DNA from: Planosporangium mesophilum
GTDB lineage: Bacteria > Actinomycetota > Actinomycetes > Mycobacteriales > Micromonosporaceae
Assembly: GCF_016863255.1 (NCBI RefSeq)
Contig: NZ_BOON01000022.1
Coordinates: forward strand, 1 to 64,000
Length of the DNA: 64,000 nt
Direction: 5' to 3'
Shown here: one piece after another, positions 39,213-47,552 of the stretch
How the letters are laid out: every line of letters begins with the position of its first letter
Numbering within the stretch: position 1 is the first letter of the stretch
The notes under the pieces: model-generated
The model's input: the letters and a program-made list of their open reading frames with translations, nothing else
Told to the model about the DNA's origin: nothing
The model's database searches: none
Made by a program: the position numbers and the translations under genes

Positions 39213-40955
39213 ATGCAACGTAGTCGTCTGGTCCGCCGCGCCGTCGTCGTCGCGCTGGTCGCCGGTTCGGCCGCTGTCGTCCCGGCCGCGGCCGGACCGG
39301 CGCACGCGGACACCGGCCGGGTGGAGACCCCCGTCTCGACGAGTTCGCCGATCAGCAGCGTGGTGGAGTCGGTGGTACGGGTCAAGGTACCGCTGCCCGC
39401 GTCGGCCGGCCCGCACCCGCAGGCCTGCGACTGGCTGTCCTACCTGCGGTTCCGGCACGCGAACGGCCCGGCCCGGTCGGCGGGTGCGGACAAGATCCTC
39501 ATCGCGCAGCCCGGCATCCTGGAGGGCGCCGGGGCGTTCGACAGCCTCGCGCGCGACACCATCGTGCAGGCCGCCGGCTCGGGCCGGTACCTGGAGTTCT
39601 GGGCCCTCGACCGGCGGTCCAACTGCCTGGAGGACTCCACCGGCCTGCGGGCCGGCCTCGCCGCCCGCGACCCGCACGTCGCGATCGACTACTACTACCG
39701 CCACAAGGAGATCGACGGCCGCACCTTCGCCGGCTACCTGGGCAACGGCCAGGTCGGCTGGCTGGCCCGGGTCGGGCTGGAGCAGACCGTCCGCGACCAG
39801 TACGACCTGATGGTCGCGGAACTGCCCGACCAGGGACTGCGCAAGCAGAAGGTGCTCTGCGGCGGGCACTCCCTGGGCGGCGTGCTCACCGGCTTCTTCG
39901 CCGAGTGGGACTTCGACGGCAACCCGGCCACCGTCGCGGACGCCGGCTACAACCAGTGCTCCGGCTACTTCGCCCTCGACAGTACGATCGCGACCTCGCT
40001 GAGCGACCTCAACGGCCTGCGCTCGACGCAGATGGTGCCGGACCCCGGCATCGGCTACGTGGCCATGCAGGCGGGGCTGGACACCGGGCTGCTGCCCCGT
40101 ACGATCTCGCTGCCCGCCCTGATCAACGCCGAGACGATGAACGTCCTCGGCCTCGCGGGGCTGGCCGCCACCGTCAACCCGGGCGGGCGCTCCGACCTGG
40201 TGACCTACCTTCCGTCGAACGTCAACCTCGACACCACCCAGCGGCTGCTGTTCTCCAAGGACCACCTGACCTTCCTCACCGGCACGCCGTCCACAAAGGA
40301 CTTCAACCTCACCAACCAGGTGGCCCTCGGTGCGCTGCTGGACGACAACTCCCAACCGCTGGCCTTCCTCCAGACCAGCGCCGGCTTCTTCGACGGCGGC
40401 CGGATCGTGGACAAGGACTTCCCGGTGCCGTACGACGTGACCCGGGTCGCCGAGCTGCGGCAGCTTCAGGGCCAGTTCGGTACCAGCCGCAAGGCGATCC
40501 CGGACTCCCCGCACGGGCCGCTGTACACCTGGCGCAACTACAACCGGGTCGGCGCGCCGGACGACCCGGCCTACGCCGGCCGGGACGGTGCGCCGTTCAC
40601 CACCGAGGCGCGGGAGGTCACCGACATCCAGGAGCTGGCGCGCAGCCTGTCGGAGCACCCGCTCGACTTCACCGAGCACTACTTCCCGACCAAGCTGGTC
40701 ACCGACATCTACCAGGCGAGCTCGCCGCAGATCTCCCGGCACGTGGTGCACACCGGCGGGATCGAGGCCAACCCCACCATCAACCTGCTCGGAGGGGAGG
40801 GGCTGGTCGTCGGCAACGGCACGCCGGCGCACGGTACGACGGTCATCGCGCCCGGGTACCACCACCTCGACGTGCTGACCGCCGCCCCGGACCAGAACGG
40901 CGGCCGGCCCGAGCTGGTCTCCGTCAACCTCGCCGCGTTCGCCCTGTCCCGGTGA
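39213..40955 (+). CDS. Secreted alpha/beta hydrolase-like protein
   Basis: The 580-residue protein starts with a Sec signal (about 1-32, ending GPAHA). The mature protein has an alpha/beta-hydrolase-like core with nucleophile elbow LCGGHSLGGVLTGFFAEWD (Ser about 216), oxyanion-side ILIAQPGILEGAGAFDSLAR (about 92-111) and a C-terminal APGYHHLDVLTA (about 551-562) that supplies a His at the expected distance. The long middle region (about 300-520) is a lid or extra domain. Substrate could be an ester, amide or lipid; I cannot be more precise. GGAGG 5 bases before the ATG at 39213 decides the start. It is divergent from the TetR gene and shares its operator region. Confidence 0.78.
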   Translation: MQRSRLVRRAVVVALVAGSAAVVPAAAGPAHADTGRVETPVSTSSPISSVVESVVRVKVPLPASAGPHPQACDWLSYLRFRHANGPARSAGADKILIAQPGILEGAGAFDSLARDTIVQAAGSGRYLEFWALDRRSNCLEDSTGLRAGLAARDPHVAIDYYYRHKEIDGRTFAGYLGNGQVGWLARVGLEQTVRDQYDLMVAELPDQGLRKQKVLCGGHSLGGVLTGFFAEWDFDGNPATVADAGYNQCSGYFALDSTIATSLSDLNGLRSTQMVPDPGIGYVAMQAGLDTGLLPRTISLPALINAETMNVLGLAGLAATVNPGGRSDLVTYLPSNVNLDTTQRLLFSKDHLTFLTGTPSTKDFNLTNQVALGALLDDNSQPLAFLQTSAGFFDGGRIVDKDFPVPYDVTRVAELRQLQGQFGTSRKAIPDSPHGPLYTWRNYNRVGAPDDPAYAGRDGAPFTTEAREVTDIQELARSLSEHPLDFTEHYFPTKLVTDIYQASSPQISRHVVHTGGIEANPTINLLGGEGLVVGNGTPAHGTTVIAPGYHHLDVLTAAPDQNGGRPELVSVNLAAFALSR

Positions 40956-41876
40956 TCAGGGGAGGGGGCGCTGGCCGAGCTGCTTGAGGGAGCCGCGTAC
41001 CAGGTGCTTGGTGGAGACGGTGACCAGGCAGGTGACCGACCGGTCGCCGAGCTGCCACTGGTTCTTGTCCGGACCCCACGCGAGTGAGGTGATGTCCGGG
41101 CGGGCATCCAACGCGTTCAGGGGCATACCGAGGAAGCCGGCGACCACCTGATCGCATCCGTCGAACCGCATCCGGTCCAGGGCCTTGTCGGTCACGGGGT
41201 AGATCAGGTCCGGTGGGTGGTACGTCCCGGCGTACTCGGCACTGTGCGCGATGCCGCAGTCGACCGGCAGGGCATCGTCCACCGGGTTGTAGAAGCCGTC
41301 GGCGTCCTTGGTGCCCACCTCGTTGAAGCAGCGCATCGCCAGTGGCCGGTCGCCGCTGAGGGCCCCCTTGAGGCTGCCGGACCGGCCCCGCACCTCGCCC
41401 TGCATGCTTGCGAGCTCCACCAGCGAACAGGAGAAGAACCTGGAGCCCCCGTCCCACGTCGAATTCGTGGGCGGCGAGTAGTGCAGGAACAGCCGGCCGT
41501 CGTGCCAGTCGCCACCGAGGTAGTCACGGGCGGCCCGGTCGCATTCGGCGTACGCCGCTCGAGAGTCATCGCTGTCGCGGGCGGGCGGATCGCCGGCGGC
41601 CGAGGCGGCGGCGCCGAACCGTCCCACATACACCACCTCGAGCGTGTGCGAGTCGGAGCAGTCGGCAGGCACGACGGGCAGGTTGGAGGTGTTCCCGGCG
41701 CCGATGTTTCCGATGTGGCACTCGAAGGCGACGGGGACCGGTACCTTCGGCTCGGGGAACGCCGACCAGTGGCCGGTGAGGTCGCCGTCCACACCGGCCG
41801 GCCGGCTACACGCGGTGAGTGCGAGCAGGCACAACGCCACCACGCCGCCGGTCCAGCGCGCCCGCCAGCTCGTCAT
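40956..41876 (-). CDS. Septum-formation-family lipoprotein
   Basis: The 306-residue protein has a lipoprotein signal with lipobox LTAC (Cys about 20). Two tandem copies of a Cys/His module follow: VVPADCSDSHTLEVVYVGRF (about 67-86) and LPVDCGIAHSAEYAGTYHPP (about 201-220), each with the DCxxxHxxExxGxx pattern of the Septum_form domain, first described for mycobacterial septation-related proteins. Additional Cys residues (ECHIGN, FFSCSL, MRCFNE, DGCDQVV, VTCLVTV) would form disulfides in the cell wall space. Function is unproven. GGGGAG precedes the ATG. The stop abuts that of the convergent alpha/beta hydrolase. Confidence 0.85.
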   Translation of the reverse strand: MTSWRARWTGGVVALCLLALTACSRPAGVDGDLTGHWSAFPEPKVPVPVAFECHIGNIGAGNTSNLPVVPADCSDSHTLEVVYVGRFGAAASAAGDPPARDSDDSRAAYAECDRAARDYLGGDWHDGRLFLHYSPPTNSTWDGGSRFFSCSLVELASMQGEVRGRSGSLKGALSGDRPLAMRCFNEVGTKDADGFYNPVDDALPVDCGIAHSAEYAGTYHPPDLIYPVTDKALDRMRFDGCDQVVAGFLGMPLNALDARPDITSLAWGPDKNQWQLGDRSVTCLVTVSTKHLVRGSLKQLGQRPLP

Positions 41877-41986
41877 CGCCGTCTCCCCATGGTCGAGATC
41901 CCGCCGCATCGTAGACCTCGGCCACGGGCATCGTCGGTCCCGCATCAGGCCCCGCGTGAACTCCGCGCAGGGTGTCAGTTGACCGC

Positions 41987-42478
41987 CTACTTGGACACCA
42001 GGGCGGCGGCGGCCCAGTAGGGCTGGTTGAGTGGATTGGACGGCACGACCCGGACCGTGTACCGGCCGGACACCGGCGGCACGAAGAGCATCTCCGGGTC
42101 GGCGTTCGACGTCGCCCGTGCCACCTCCCTGCCGGCGCTGTCGTACAGGTACAGGTCGTAGTCCGCGACGCTGGCCGACCAGCCGACGGCGACCTGCAGG
42201 TCGTGACCGGCGGCGTACCCCGACGGCACGTCGACGGTGAGGGTGACGTCGTCGCAGCGCATCACCTGATTGCACACCGGGTCGCCGACGTACGTCGACA
42301 GGTTGGGCATCAGGTACGGGCCGCCGTTCCAGGTGCTGGACGAGTTGGTCGGCGACACCGTGGCGGCACCGGTCGTGGCGGCCTCTGCCCTGGTCGCGCC
42401 GGCGAGGGCGACGAGGAACACGGCGGTGACGGCGGCCAGTCGCCGGGGCACCCGTGCGGACATGCGCGGTGGTCTCAT
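41987..42478 (-). CDS. Secreted stand-alone pre-peptidase-like beta-domain protein
   Basis: The 163-residue protein has a Sec signal (about 1-33, ending RAEA) and a single beta-sandwich domain resembling bacterial pre-peptidase C-terminal (PPC) domains: VTLTVDVPSGYAAGHDLQVA (about 78-97), DYDLYLYDSAGREVARATSN (about 105-124) and GRYTVRVVPSNPLNQPY (about 137-153), with the DLYLxD turn that can bind Ca2+. Two Cys (CNQVMRC) probably pair. The domain is closely similar to the N-terminal domain of the sialidase-like protein at 43152, down to TSNADPE and TVRVVPxNPL. It may bind substrate or cell surface without catalysis. Confidence 0.8.
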   Translation of the reverse strand: MRPPRMSARVPRRLAAVTAVFLVALAGATRAEAATTGAATVSPTNSSSTWNGGPYLMPNLSTYVGDPVCNQVMRCDDVTLTVDVPSGYAAGHDLQVAVGWSASVADYDLYLYDSAGREVARATSNADPEMLFVPPVSGRYTVRVVPSNPLNQPYWAAAALVSK

Positions 42479-42508
42479 ACATCCTGCCTTTCGCCGCGGA
42501 GCGGCCCA

Positions 42509-42597
42509 CGCTAACCGGTATGAATATTTATCGGATTCCCCGGAAGGGTGTAACGGATCTCACCATCCGGATCATCCGCCCTGGCCCGAACGGGTGA
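42509..42597 (-). promoter_or_regulatory. Shared upstream leader, copy 1
   Basis: A 24-bp block, CGCTAACCGGTATGAATATT then TATC (42509-42532), lies 30 bases upstream of the start codon, with CCCGAACGGGTGA at 42585-42597. Both, and their spacing, recur before the sialidase-like gene (44962-45051). The AT-rich block is probably promoter or operator; a short GC hairpin and the ribosome site lie between it and the ATG. Confidence 0.65.
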
Positions 42598-42691
42598 GTG
42601 GCCAGGCCGGATACCGGTCTTCATGCTTCAGCGGTGACCATCGCCGGGGGTGGTCGGCAGGATAGGACCGGCGCACGGTAGGGGGAACGGG

Positions 42692-43141
42692 TCAGGCCTT
42701 GGCGACCAGTACCGTGACCAGGGTGTCGCCATGGCAGCCGGACACCTCACGCAGCGTCCAGCGGCCCTTCAGGCCGCGACCCGAGTAGTTCGACTCGGCG
42801 TCCCGGTCCTCGACCTCGCCGGCGCTCAGGTCGAGGCCCGCTGACGGGTACGCCTGCTGCATGAACGCGAGGGTGTCGCGGAACCTGCCCGGCGCCACCG
42901 CCGTCACGATCTGCCGCCCACCTGAACGCTCCTCGTAGCCGGTGACGACCGCTTTCGGCGGTATCGGAACCTCGTGGGGGAAGGCGGTGGGCACCGGCGC
43001 CGGGCTGGCCGTACCCGCGCAGCCGACCGCCCCGGACCCGGCGGCCTCGGCAGGCAGCGGTTTTCCCTTGGTGACGCCGCCGCAGCCGGTGAGGGCTGCG
43101 GCGGCGACCAGCGCGCCGACGAGTGTGGCGAGTTGCTTCAC
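42692..43141 (-). CDS. Hypothetical lipoprotein
   Basis: The 149-residue protein has a lipoprotein signal with lipobox LTGC (Cys about 19). The mature region contains IPPKAVVTGYEERSGGRQIV (about 60-79), then FRDTLAFMQQAYPSAGLDLS and GRGLKGRWTLREVSGCHGDT, i.e. a small alpha/beta fold with one Cys pair (VGCAG and SGCHG). I do not recognise a family; this pattern is found in several actinobacterial lipoproteins. GTG at 43141 is chosen because GAGG lies about 10 bases upstream and the signal peptide begins there. It follows the sialidase-like gene by 10 bases, so the two are probably co-transcribed. Confidence 0.75.
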   Translation of the reverse strand: MKQLATLVGALVAAAALTGCGGVTKGKPLPAEAAGSGAVGCAGTASPAPVPTAFPHEVPIPPKAVVTGYEERSGGRQIVTAVAPGRFRDTLAFMQQAYPSAGLDLSAGEVEDRDAESNYSGRGLKGRWTLREVSGCHGDTLVTVLVAKA

Positions 43142-43151
43142 GTCCAGGACC

Positions 43152-44930
43152 TCACCGTGGAGACGTTGCGGGGGAGGCCGCGTCGTTGGCGGCGAACAGC
43201 GTCTTCCCGCCGCTCTGCCGGGCGATCGTGGCGAGCGAGTCGAAGTTCTGCGCGCCACCGGTCGCGCACGCTGCGGTGCAGCCGTCGGCGTACCCGACCA
43301 GGATCCGGCCCTGCTTGTCGATCTGCACGTCCATGAAGTCGAGCAGGTTGCGATCGTTGCCGCAGGTGGTGCCGCCGGTGCAGATGGAGCCCTTCTGCAC
43401 CGGGTCGTTCGGCGTGGCGTCGGTCAACGACCACGTCTTGCCGGCGTCGTACGTGGCGGCCACGTACAGGTGCCACTCGCCCGTGAAGTTCGCGGTGTCC
43501 TGGTAGTTGCCGCCGGTCGGGGTACCGATGAAGGCGAACGCGGCGCGATCGCCGTCCCCGGCCACCATGGCCGGGAACACCGTGTTCCTGATGCCCAGCG
43601 CCGCGCCGACGTCCTGGTCGTTCTCCCAGGTCGCGCCCTTGTCGTGGGAGATCGCGACGCGCGGGTGGCCGTCCGCGTTCTGGTATCCGAAGTAGACGGT
43701 GCCGTCGGCGCCGATGCCGACCGCCGGGTCGCTGTCGGCGGGCGCGCTGGTCGGCACCTTGCGCACCTGCCAGGTCGTGCCGTTGTCTGAGGAGACCGCG
43801 ACCGCCTGGTTGGCGCCGCAGCCCTTGTTGGGCACGTAGACCGTGCCGTCCGGCGCGACCTTCACGTGGCCGTGCAGGCCGCCGCAGTCCAGCAGGGTGT
43901 ACATCGGTACCGCCGGGCCGAACGTCAGACCGCCGTCCCGACTGGTCGAGCAGAGCGCGTCGGCGATGTCCTGCGAGCAGTAGTAGACCGCGTTCGGGTA
44001 CAGCGGGGTGCCGCCGACGCCGTTCGCCGAGTACCTGCCGCCGCCGATCGTCTGGTGGTCGACGCCCGAGTTGAGGCCGCCGCCCTGCGACGGCGTCCAG
44101 GTCTCGCCGTCGTCGTCGGTGAAGCAGGTCAGGGACGCCTTGCCGGCCAACTGCGACTCGAACGTACGGCCGGTGTCGTGGTCGGTGAACAGGATCGGGT
44201 CCAGGGACCTGACCGCGGTGCACTTCGGCAGGCCGGCGCTCTTGTTCTCCCAGGTGGCCTTCGCCGTGTCGTCGAAGCTCACCCGGTACGTGTCGGTGTA
44301 CGCCTGGTACATGACCTTGCCGGTCTTCCAGTTCACCCCGATCGACGGTTCACCGGCGTTGTGCGCCTGCGGCAGCGAGTCCGGGGCCGGGTAGTTGGTG
44401 AACGAGGTCGCGCCCGTCGGGCCGGGCGCCGGGGCAGCCGGCTTCGCGACCAGTTCTGCCTTCGCGGTGTAGCCGTCGCCGAGGGGGTTGAACGGCACCA
44501 CCCGGACCGTGTACGTGCCGGCGACCGGTGGTACCACCAGGATCTCCGGATCCGCGTTCGACGCCGCCTGCGCCACCTCGGCGCCGGCGCTGTCGAGCAG
44601 GTACACGTCGAAGTCGGCGGCGGACTTCGGCCAGCCGACCGTGATCTTCAGGTCGTGGTCGGCGTCGTACCCGGCCGGAACGTCGACGTCGAGCGTGTAG
44701 TCGTCGCAGACGGTCGCGGCGTTGCACGCCAGGGTGCCCGTGGTGGCCGTGGCGTTGGGTACCGCGAACGGGCCGCCGTTCCAGGTGAGGTCCGGGCTGG
44801 CGGTGGAGACCGTTCCGCTGGTAGGAGTCGCGGCGTCGGCCGGGGTGGTGCCGAGCGCGACGACGACGAGCATGGTGGCGACGGCGACGACGGATCGTGG
44901 CGCGCGTCCGGCCATACGGGCCCGTTTCAT
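43152..44930 (-). CDS. Secreted sialidase-like BNR/Asp-box protein with pre-peptidase-like N-domain
   Basis: The 592-residue protein has a Sec signal (about 1-33), an N-terminal PPC-like domain (about 36-165) matching the stand-alone protein at 41987, a Pro-rich linker, and a C-terminal six-bladed propeller. Five Asp boxes are visible: TDDDGETWTPS, TSRDGGLTFGPA, SSDNGTTWQVRK, SHDKGATWENDQ and TYDAGKTWSLTD. These occur in sialidases and many non-sialidase propellers. The Arg triad and Tyr/Glu pair of true sialidases are not clearly identifiable, so glycan hydrolysis is uncertain; binding of a polymer is equally possible. The start ATG is decided by a ribosome site in GGTAGGGATGCC and by the signal peptide. 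Confidence 0.83.
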   Translation of the reverse strand: MKRARMAGRAPRSVVAVATMLVVVALGTTPADAATPTSGTVSTASPDLTWNGGPFAVPNATATTGTLACNAATVCDDYTLDVDVPAGYDADHDLKITVGWPKSAADFDVYLLDSAGAEVAQAASNADPEILVVPPVAGTYTVRVVPFNPLGDGYTAKAELVAKPAAPAPGPTGATSFTNYPAPDSLPQAHNAGEPSIGVNWKTGKVMYQAYTDTYRVSFDDTAKATWENKSAGLPKCTAVRSLDPILFTDHDTGRTFESQLAGKASLTCFTDDDGETWTPSQGGGLNSGVDHQTIGGGRYSANGVGGTPLYPNAVYYCSQDIADALCSTSRDGGLTFGPAVPMYTLLDCGGLHGHVKVAPDGTVYVPNKGCGANQAVAVSSDNGTTWQVRKVPTSAPADSDPAVGIGADGTVYFGYQNADGHPRVAISHDKGATWENDQDVGAALGIRNTVFPAMVAGDGDRAAFAFIGTPTGGNYQDTANFTGEWHLYVAATYDAGKTWSLTDATPNDPVQKGSICTGGTTCGNDRNLLDFMDVQIDKQGRILVGYADGCTAACATGGAQNFDSLATIARQSGGKTLFAANDAASPATSPR

Positions 44931-44961
44931 GGCATCCCTACCTTCCGCGGCCGAACGGCCG

Positions 44962-45051
44962 CGCTAACCGGTGTGAATGTTTATCCGTGGGGGTACGCGC
45001 GGTGCAACGGCCGTGACCGTTCTGACAGTCATCGATCCCCCGAACGGGTGA
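44962..45051 (-). promoter_or_regulatory. Shared upstream leader, copy 2
   Basis: CGCTAACCGGTGTGAATGTT then TATC (44962-44985) differs from copy 1 at two of 24 positions and is 31 bases before the ATG. CCCGAACGGGTGA (45039-45051) follows at nearly the same distance (53 versus 52 bases between the blocks). A GCGGCCGTTCGGCCGC hairpin lies between the block and the ribosome site. Confidence 0.65.
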
Positions 45052-45163
45052 ACGCGCCGACGCCGGTCCGCTGCTGCGGTAACCGCCGGTCGCTGACCCT
45101 TTAGTCCCGTTTGCCGGGGCAGCGGCGCTGGTGACTGGAATTTCGTCGGTGGTCGTCGGCAGG

Positions 45164-47389
45164 ATGGTGGCCGTGACGACGACCGCGCGACCGCCCGGTG
45201 CCGTGCTGGACGCGGTGCTGGAGCGGCTGACCTACGTCAACGAGGAGACCGGGTACACCGTGGCCCGGGTCGCCACCGACCGCTCCTCGGACCTGTTGAC
45301 GGTGGTCGGCGCGCTGCTGGGCGCCCAGCCGGGGGAGAGCCTGCGGCTGGTGGGCCGGTGGTCGTCGCACCCCAAGTTCGGCCGGCAGTTCGAGGTCGAG
45401 TCGTACACCACCGTGCTACCCGCCACCATCCAGGGCATCCAGCGGTACCTGGGCTCCGGCCTGGTCAAGGGCATCGGACCGGTCTTCGCCGAGCGGATCG
45501 TCGCCCACTTCGGCCTGGACACGCTGCGGGTGATCGAGGAGGAGCCGGCGCGCCTGATCGAGGTGCCCGGCCTCGGGCCGAAGCGCACCGCGAAGATCAC
45601 CGCGGCCTGGGACGAGCAGAAGGCCATCAAGGAGGTGATGGTCTTCCTCCAGGGCGTGGGGGTCTCCACCTCGCTGGCCGTGCGCATCTACAAGCAGTAC
45701 GGCGACGGCTCGATCTCGGTGGTCAAGAACGAGCCGTACCGGCTGGCCGCCGACGTCTGGGGCATCGGCTTCAAGACCGCCGACACCATCGCCCGGGCGG
45801 TGGGGATCCCGCACGACAGCCCCGACCGGGTCAAGGCCGGCCTCCAGTACACGCTGTCGGAGGCGACCGACAACGGGCACTGCTACCTGCCCGAGCCGCA
45901 ACTGATCGCGGACGCGGCCAAGATCCTCGACGTGCCCGCCGTTCTGATCGGCACCTGCCTCGACGAACTGGTCGCCGAGGAGGGGGTGGTCCGGGAGGAG
46001 GTGCCCGGACCCGACGGGCCGGTGCCGGCGGTCTACCTGGTGCCGTTCCACCGGGCCGAGATGTCGCTGGCCGGCAGCCTGCTGCGGTTGCTGAGCGAGC
46101 CCGTCGACCGGATGCCGCACTTCGCCGACGTCGACTGGGGCAGGGCGCTGGCCTGGCTGCACACCCGGACCGGCACCGACCTCGCCCCCGAGCAGGAGGA
46201 GGCCGTCCGGCAGGCGCTGACCAGCAAGGTCGCCGTGCTCACCGGTGGCCCCGGGTGCGGCAAGAGCTTCACCGTCCGCTCCATCGTCACCCTCGCCGCC
46301 GCGAAGAAGGCCAAGGTCACGCTCGTCGCGCCGACCGGGCGGGCGGCCAAGCGGCTGTCCGAGCTGACCGGCCACCCGGCCGCCACCGTCCACCGGCTGC
46401 TCCAGTTGCGGCCCGGCGGAGATCCGTCCTACGACCGCGACAACCCGCTCGACGTCGACCTGCTCGTCGTGGACGAGGCGTCCATGCTCGACCTGATCCT
46501 CGCCAACAAGCTGGTCAAGGCCGTACCGCCCGGCGCGCACCTGCTGCTCGTCGGCGACGTCGACCAGCTGCCCTCGGTCGGCGCCGGCGAGGTGCTGCGC
46601 GACCTGCTCACCGCCGACGCCATCCCACGGGTCCGGCTCACCCGCGTCTTCCGGCAGGCCCAGCAGTCCGGCGTGGTGACCAACGCGCACCGCATCAACG
46701 CGGGGAAGCCGCCGCTCACCACCGGCCTGAGCGATTTCTTCCTGTTCCCGTGCGACGACACCGAGGCCACCGCGGCGCTGACCGTGGACGTCGCCTACAA
46801 CCGGGTGCCCGCCAAGTTCGGGTTCGACCCGCGCCGCGACATCCAGGTCCTCGCGCCGATGCACCGCGGGCCGGCCGGCGCCGGGGCGCTCAACACCCTC
46901 CTCCAGCAGCGGCTCACCCCCGGCCGGGAGGGGCTGCCCGAACGGCGCGCCGGCGGCCGGGTCTTCCGCATCGGCGACAAGGTCACCCAGATCAGAAACA
47001 ACTACGACAAGGGCGCCGCGGGCGTCTTCAACGGCACCCTCGGCGTCGTCACCGCACTCTCCACGGAGGACCAGACGCTGGAGGTCCGCACCGACGAGGA
47101 CGAGACCATCACGTACGACTTCGACGAGCTGGACGAGCTGGCTCACGCGTATGCGATGACCATCCACCGCTCGCAGGGCTCGGAGTACCCGGCCGTGGTG
47201 ATCCCGCTGACCACGAGCGCCTGGATGATGCTGCAACGGAACCTGCTCTACACCGCGGTGACCCGGGCCAAGAAGCTCGTGGTGCTCGTGGGCTCCCGCC
47301 GGGCGCTCGCGGCCGCGGTGCGTACCGTCGGGGCGGGGCGGCGGCACACCGCTCTGGACCACCGGCTCGGGCGACGACCGGGCCGGTGA
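45164..47389 (+). CDS. recD2: RecD2-type ATP-dependent DNA helicase
   Basis: The roughly 740-residue SF1B helicase has an N-terminal OB-like region, tandem helix-hairpin-helix modules (GIQRYLGSGLVKGIGPVFAE and LIEVPGLGPKRTAKITAAW, about 90-150), and the helicase core. Motifs are Walker A LTGGPGCGKSFTVRSI (about 360), Q-like APTGRAAKRLSELTG, Walker B LLVVDEASMLDLIL, motif III LLLVGDVDQLPSVGAGEVLR, TRVFRQAQQS, and the C-terminal AYAMTIHRSQGSEYPAVVIP. The YTAVTRAKKLVVLVGS end is typical. RecD2 works without RecBC, as a 5'-3' helicase in repair and replication-fork handling. Alternative GTG starts exist at 45131 and 45173. A perfect hairpin follows. Confidence 0.93.
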   Translation: MVAVTTTARPPGAVLDAVLERLTYVNEETGYTVARVATDRSSDLLTVVGALLGAQPGESLRLVGRWSSHPKFGRQFEVESYTTVLPATIQGIQRYLGSGLVKGIGPVFAERIVAHFGLDTLRVIEEEPARLIEVPGLGPKRTAKITAAWDEQKAIKEVMVFLQGVGVSTSLAVRIYKQYGDGSISVVKNEPYRLAADVWGIGFKTADTIARAVGIPHDSPDRVKAGLQYTLSEATDNGHCYLPEPQLIADAAKILDVPAVLIGTCLDELVAEEGVVREEVPGPDGPVPAVYLVPFHRAEMSLAGSLLRLLSEPVDRMPHFADVDWGRALAWLHTRTGTDLAPEQEEAVRQALTSKVAVLTGGPGCGKSFTVRSIVTLAAAKKAKVTLVAPTGRAAKRLSELTGHPAATVHRLLQLRPGGDPSYDRDNPLDVDLLVVDEASMLDLILANKLVKAVPPGAHLLLVGDVDQLPSVGAGEVLRDLLTADAIPRVRLTRVFRQAQQSGVVTNAHRINAGKPPLTTGLSDFFLFPCDDTEATAALTVDVAYNRVPAKFGFDPRRDIQVLAPMHRGPAGAGALNTLLQQRLTPGREGLPERRAGGRVFRIGDKVTQIRNNYDKGAAGVFNGTLGVVTALSTEDQTLEVRTDEDETITYDFDELDELAHAYAMTIHRSQGSEYPAVVIPLTTSAWMMLQRNLLYTAVTRAKKLVVLVGSRRALAAAVRTVGAGRRHTALDHRLGRRPGR

Positions 47390-47490
47390 CGCCCGGTGGC
47401 GTCGCGGCGCCAGGACCTTCTGAATACGCGCTTGCGCCGTGATGTCACCGTGATGGTCGTGCGGACGGGGCCTGTCGCGGTGCGTGAGCC

Positions 47491-47516
47491 GTCTCCCCGG
47501 CCGCTGCCGGGGAGAC
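47491..47516 (+). terminator. Perfect 10-bp hairpin between recD2 and SPFH genes
   Basis: GTCTCCCCGG (47491-47500) and CCGGGGAGAC (47507-47516) are exact complements with a 6-base loop. It lies about 100 bases after recD2 and 36 bases before the SPFH start, so it either terminates recD2 transcription or folds in the SPFH mRNA leader. Confidence 0.6.
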
Positions 47517-47552
47517 CACCCTCGGCACCGTCGTAGCCCTGGAGAATTGAAG

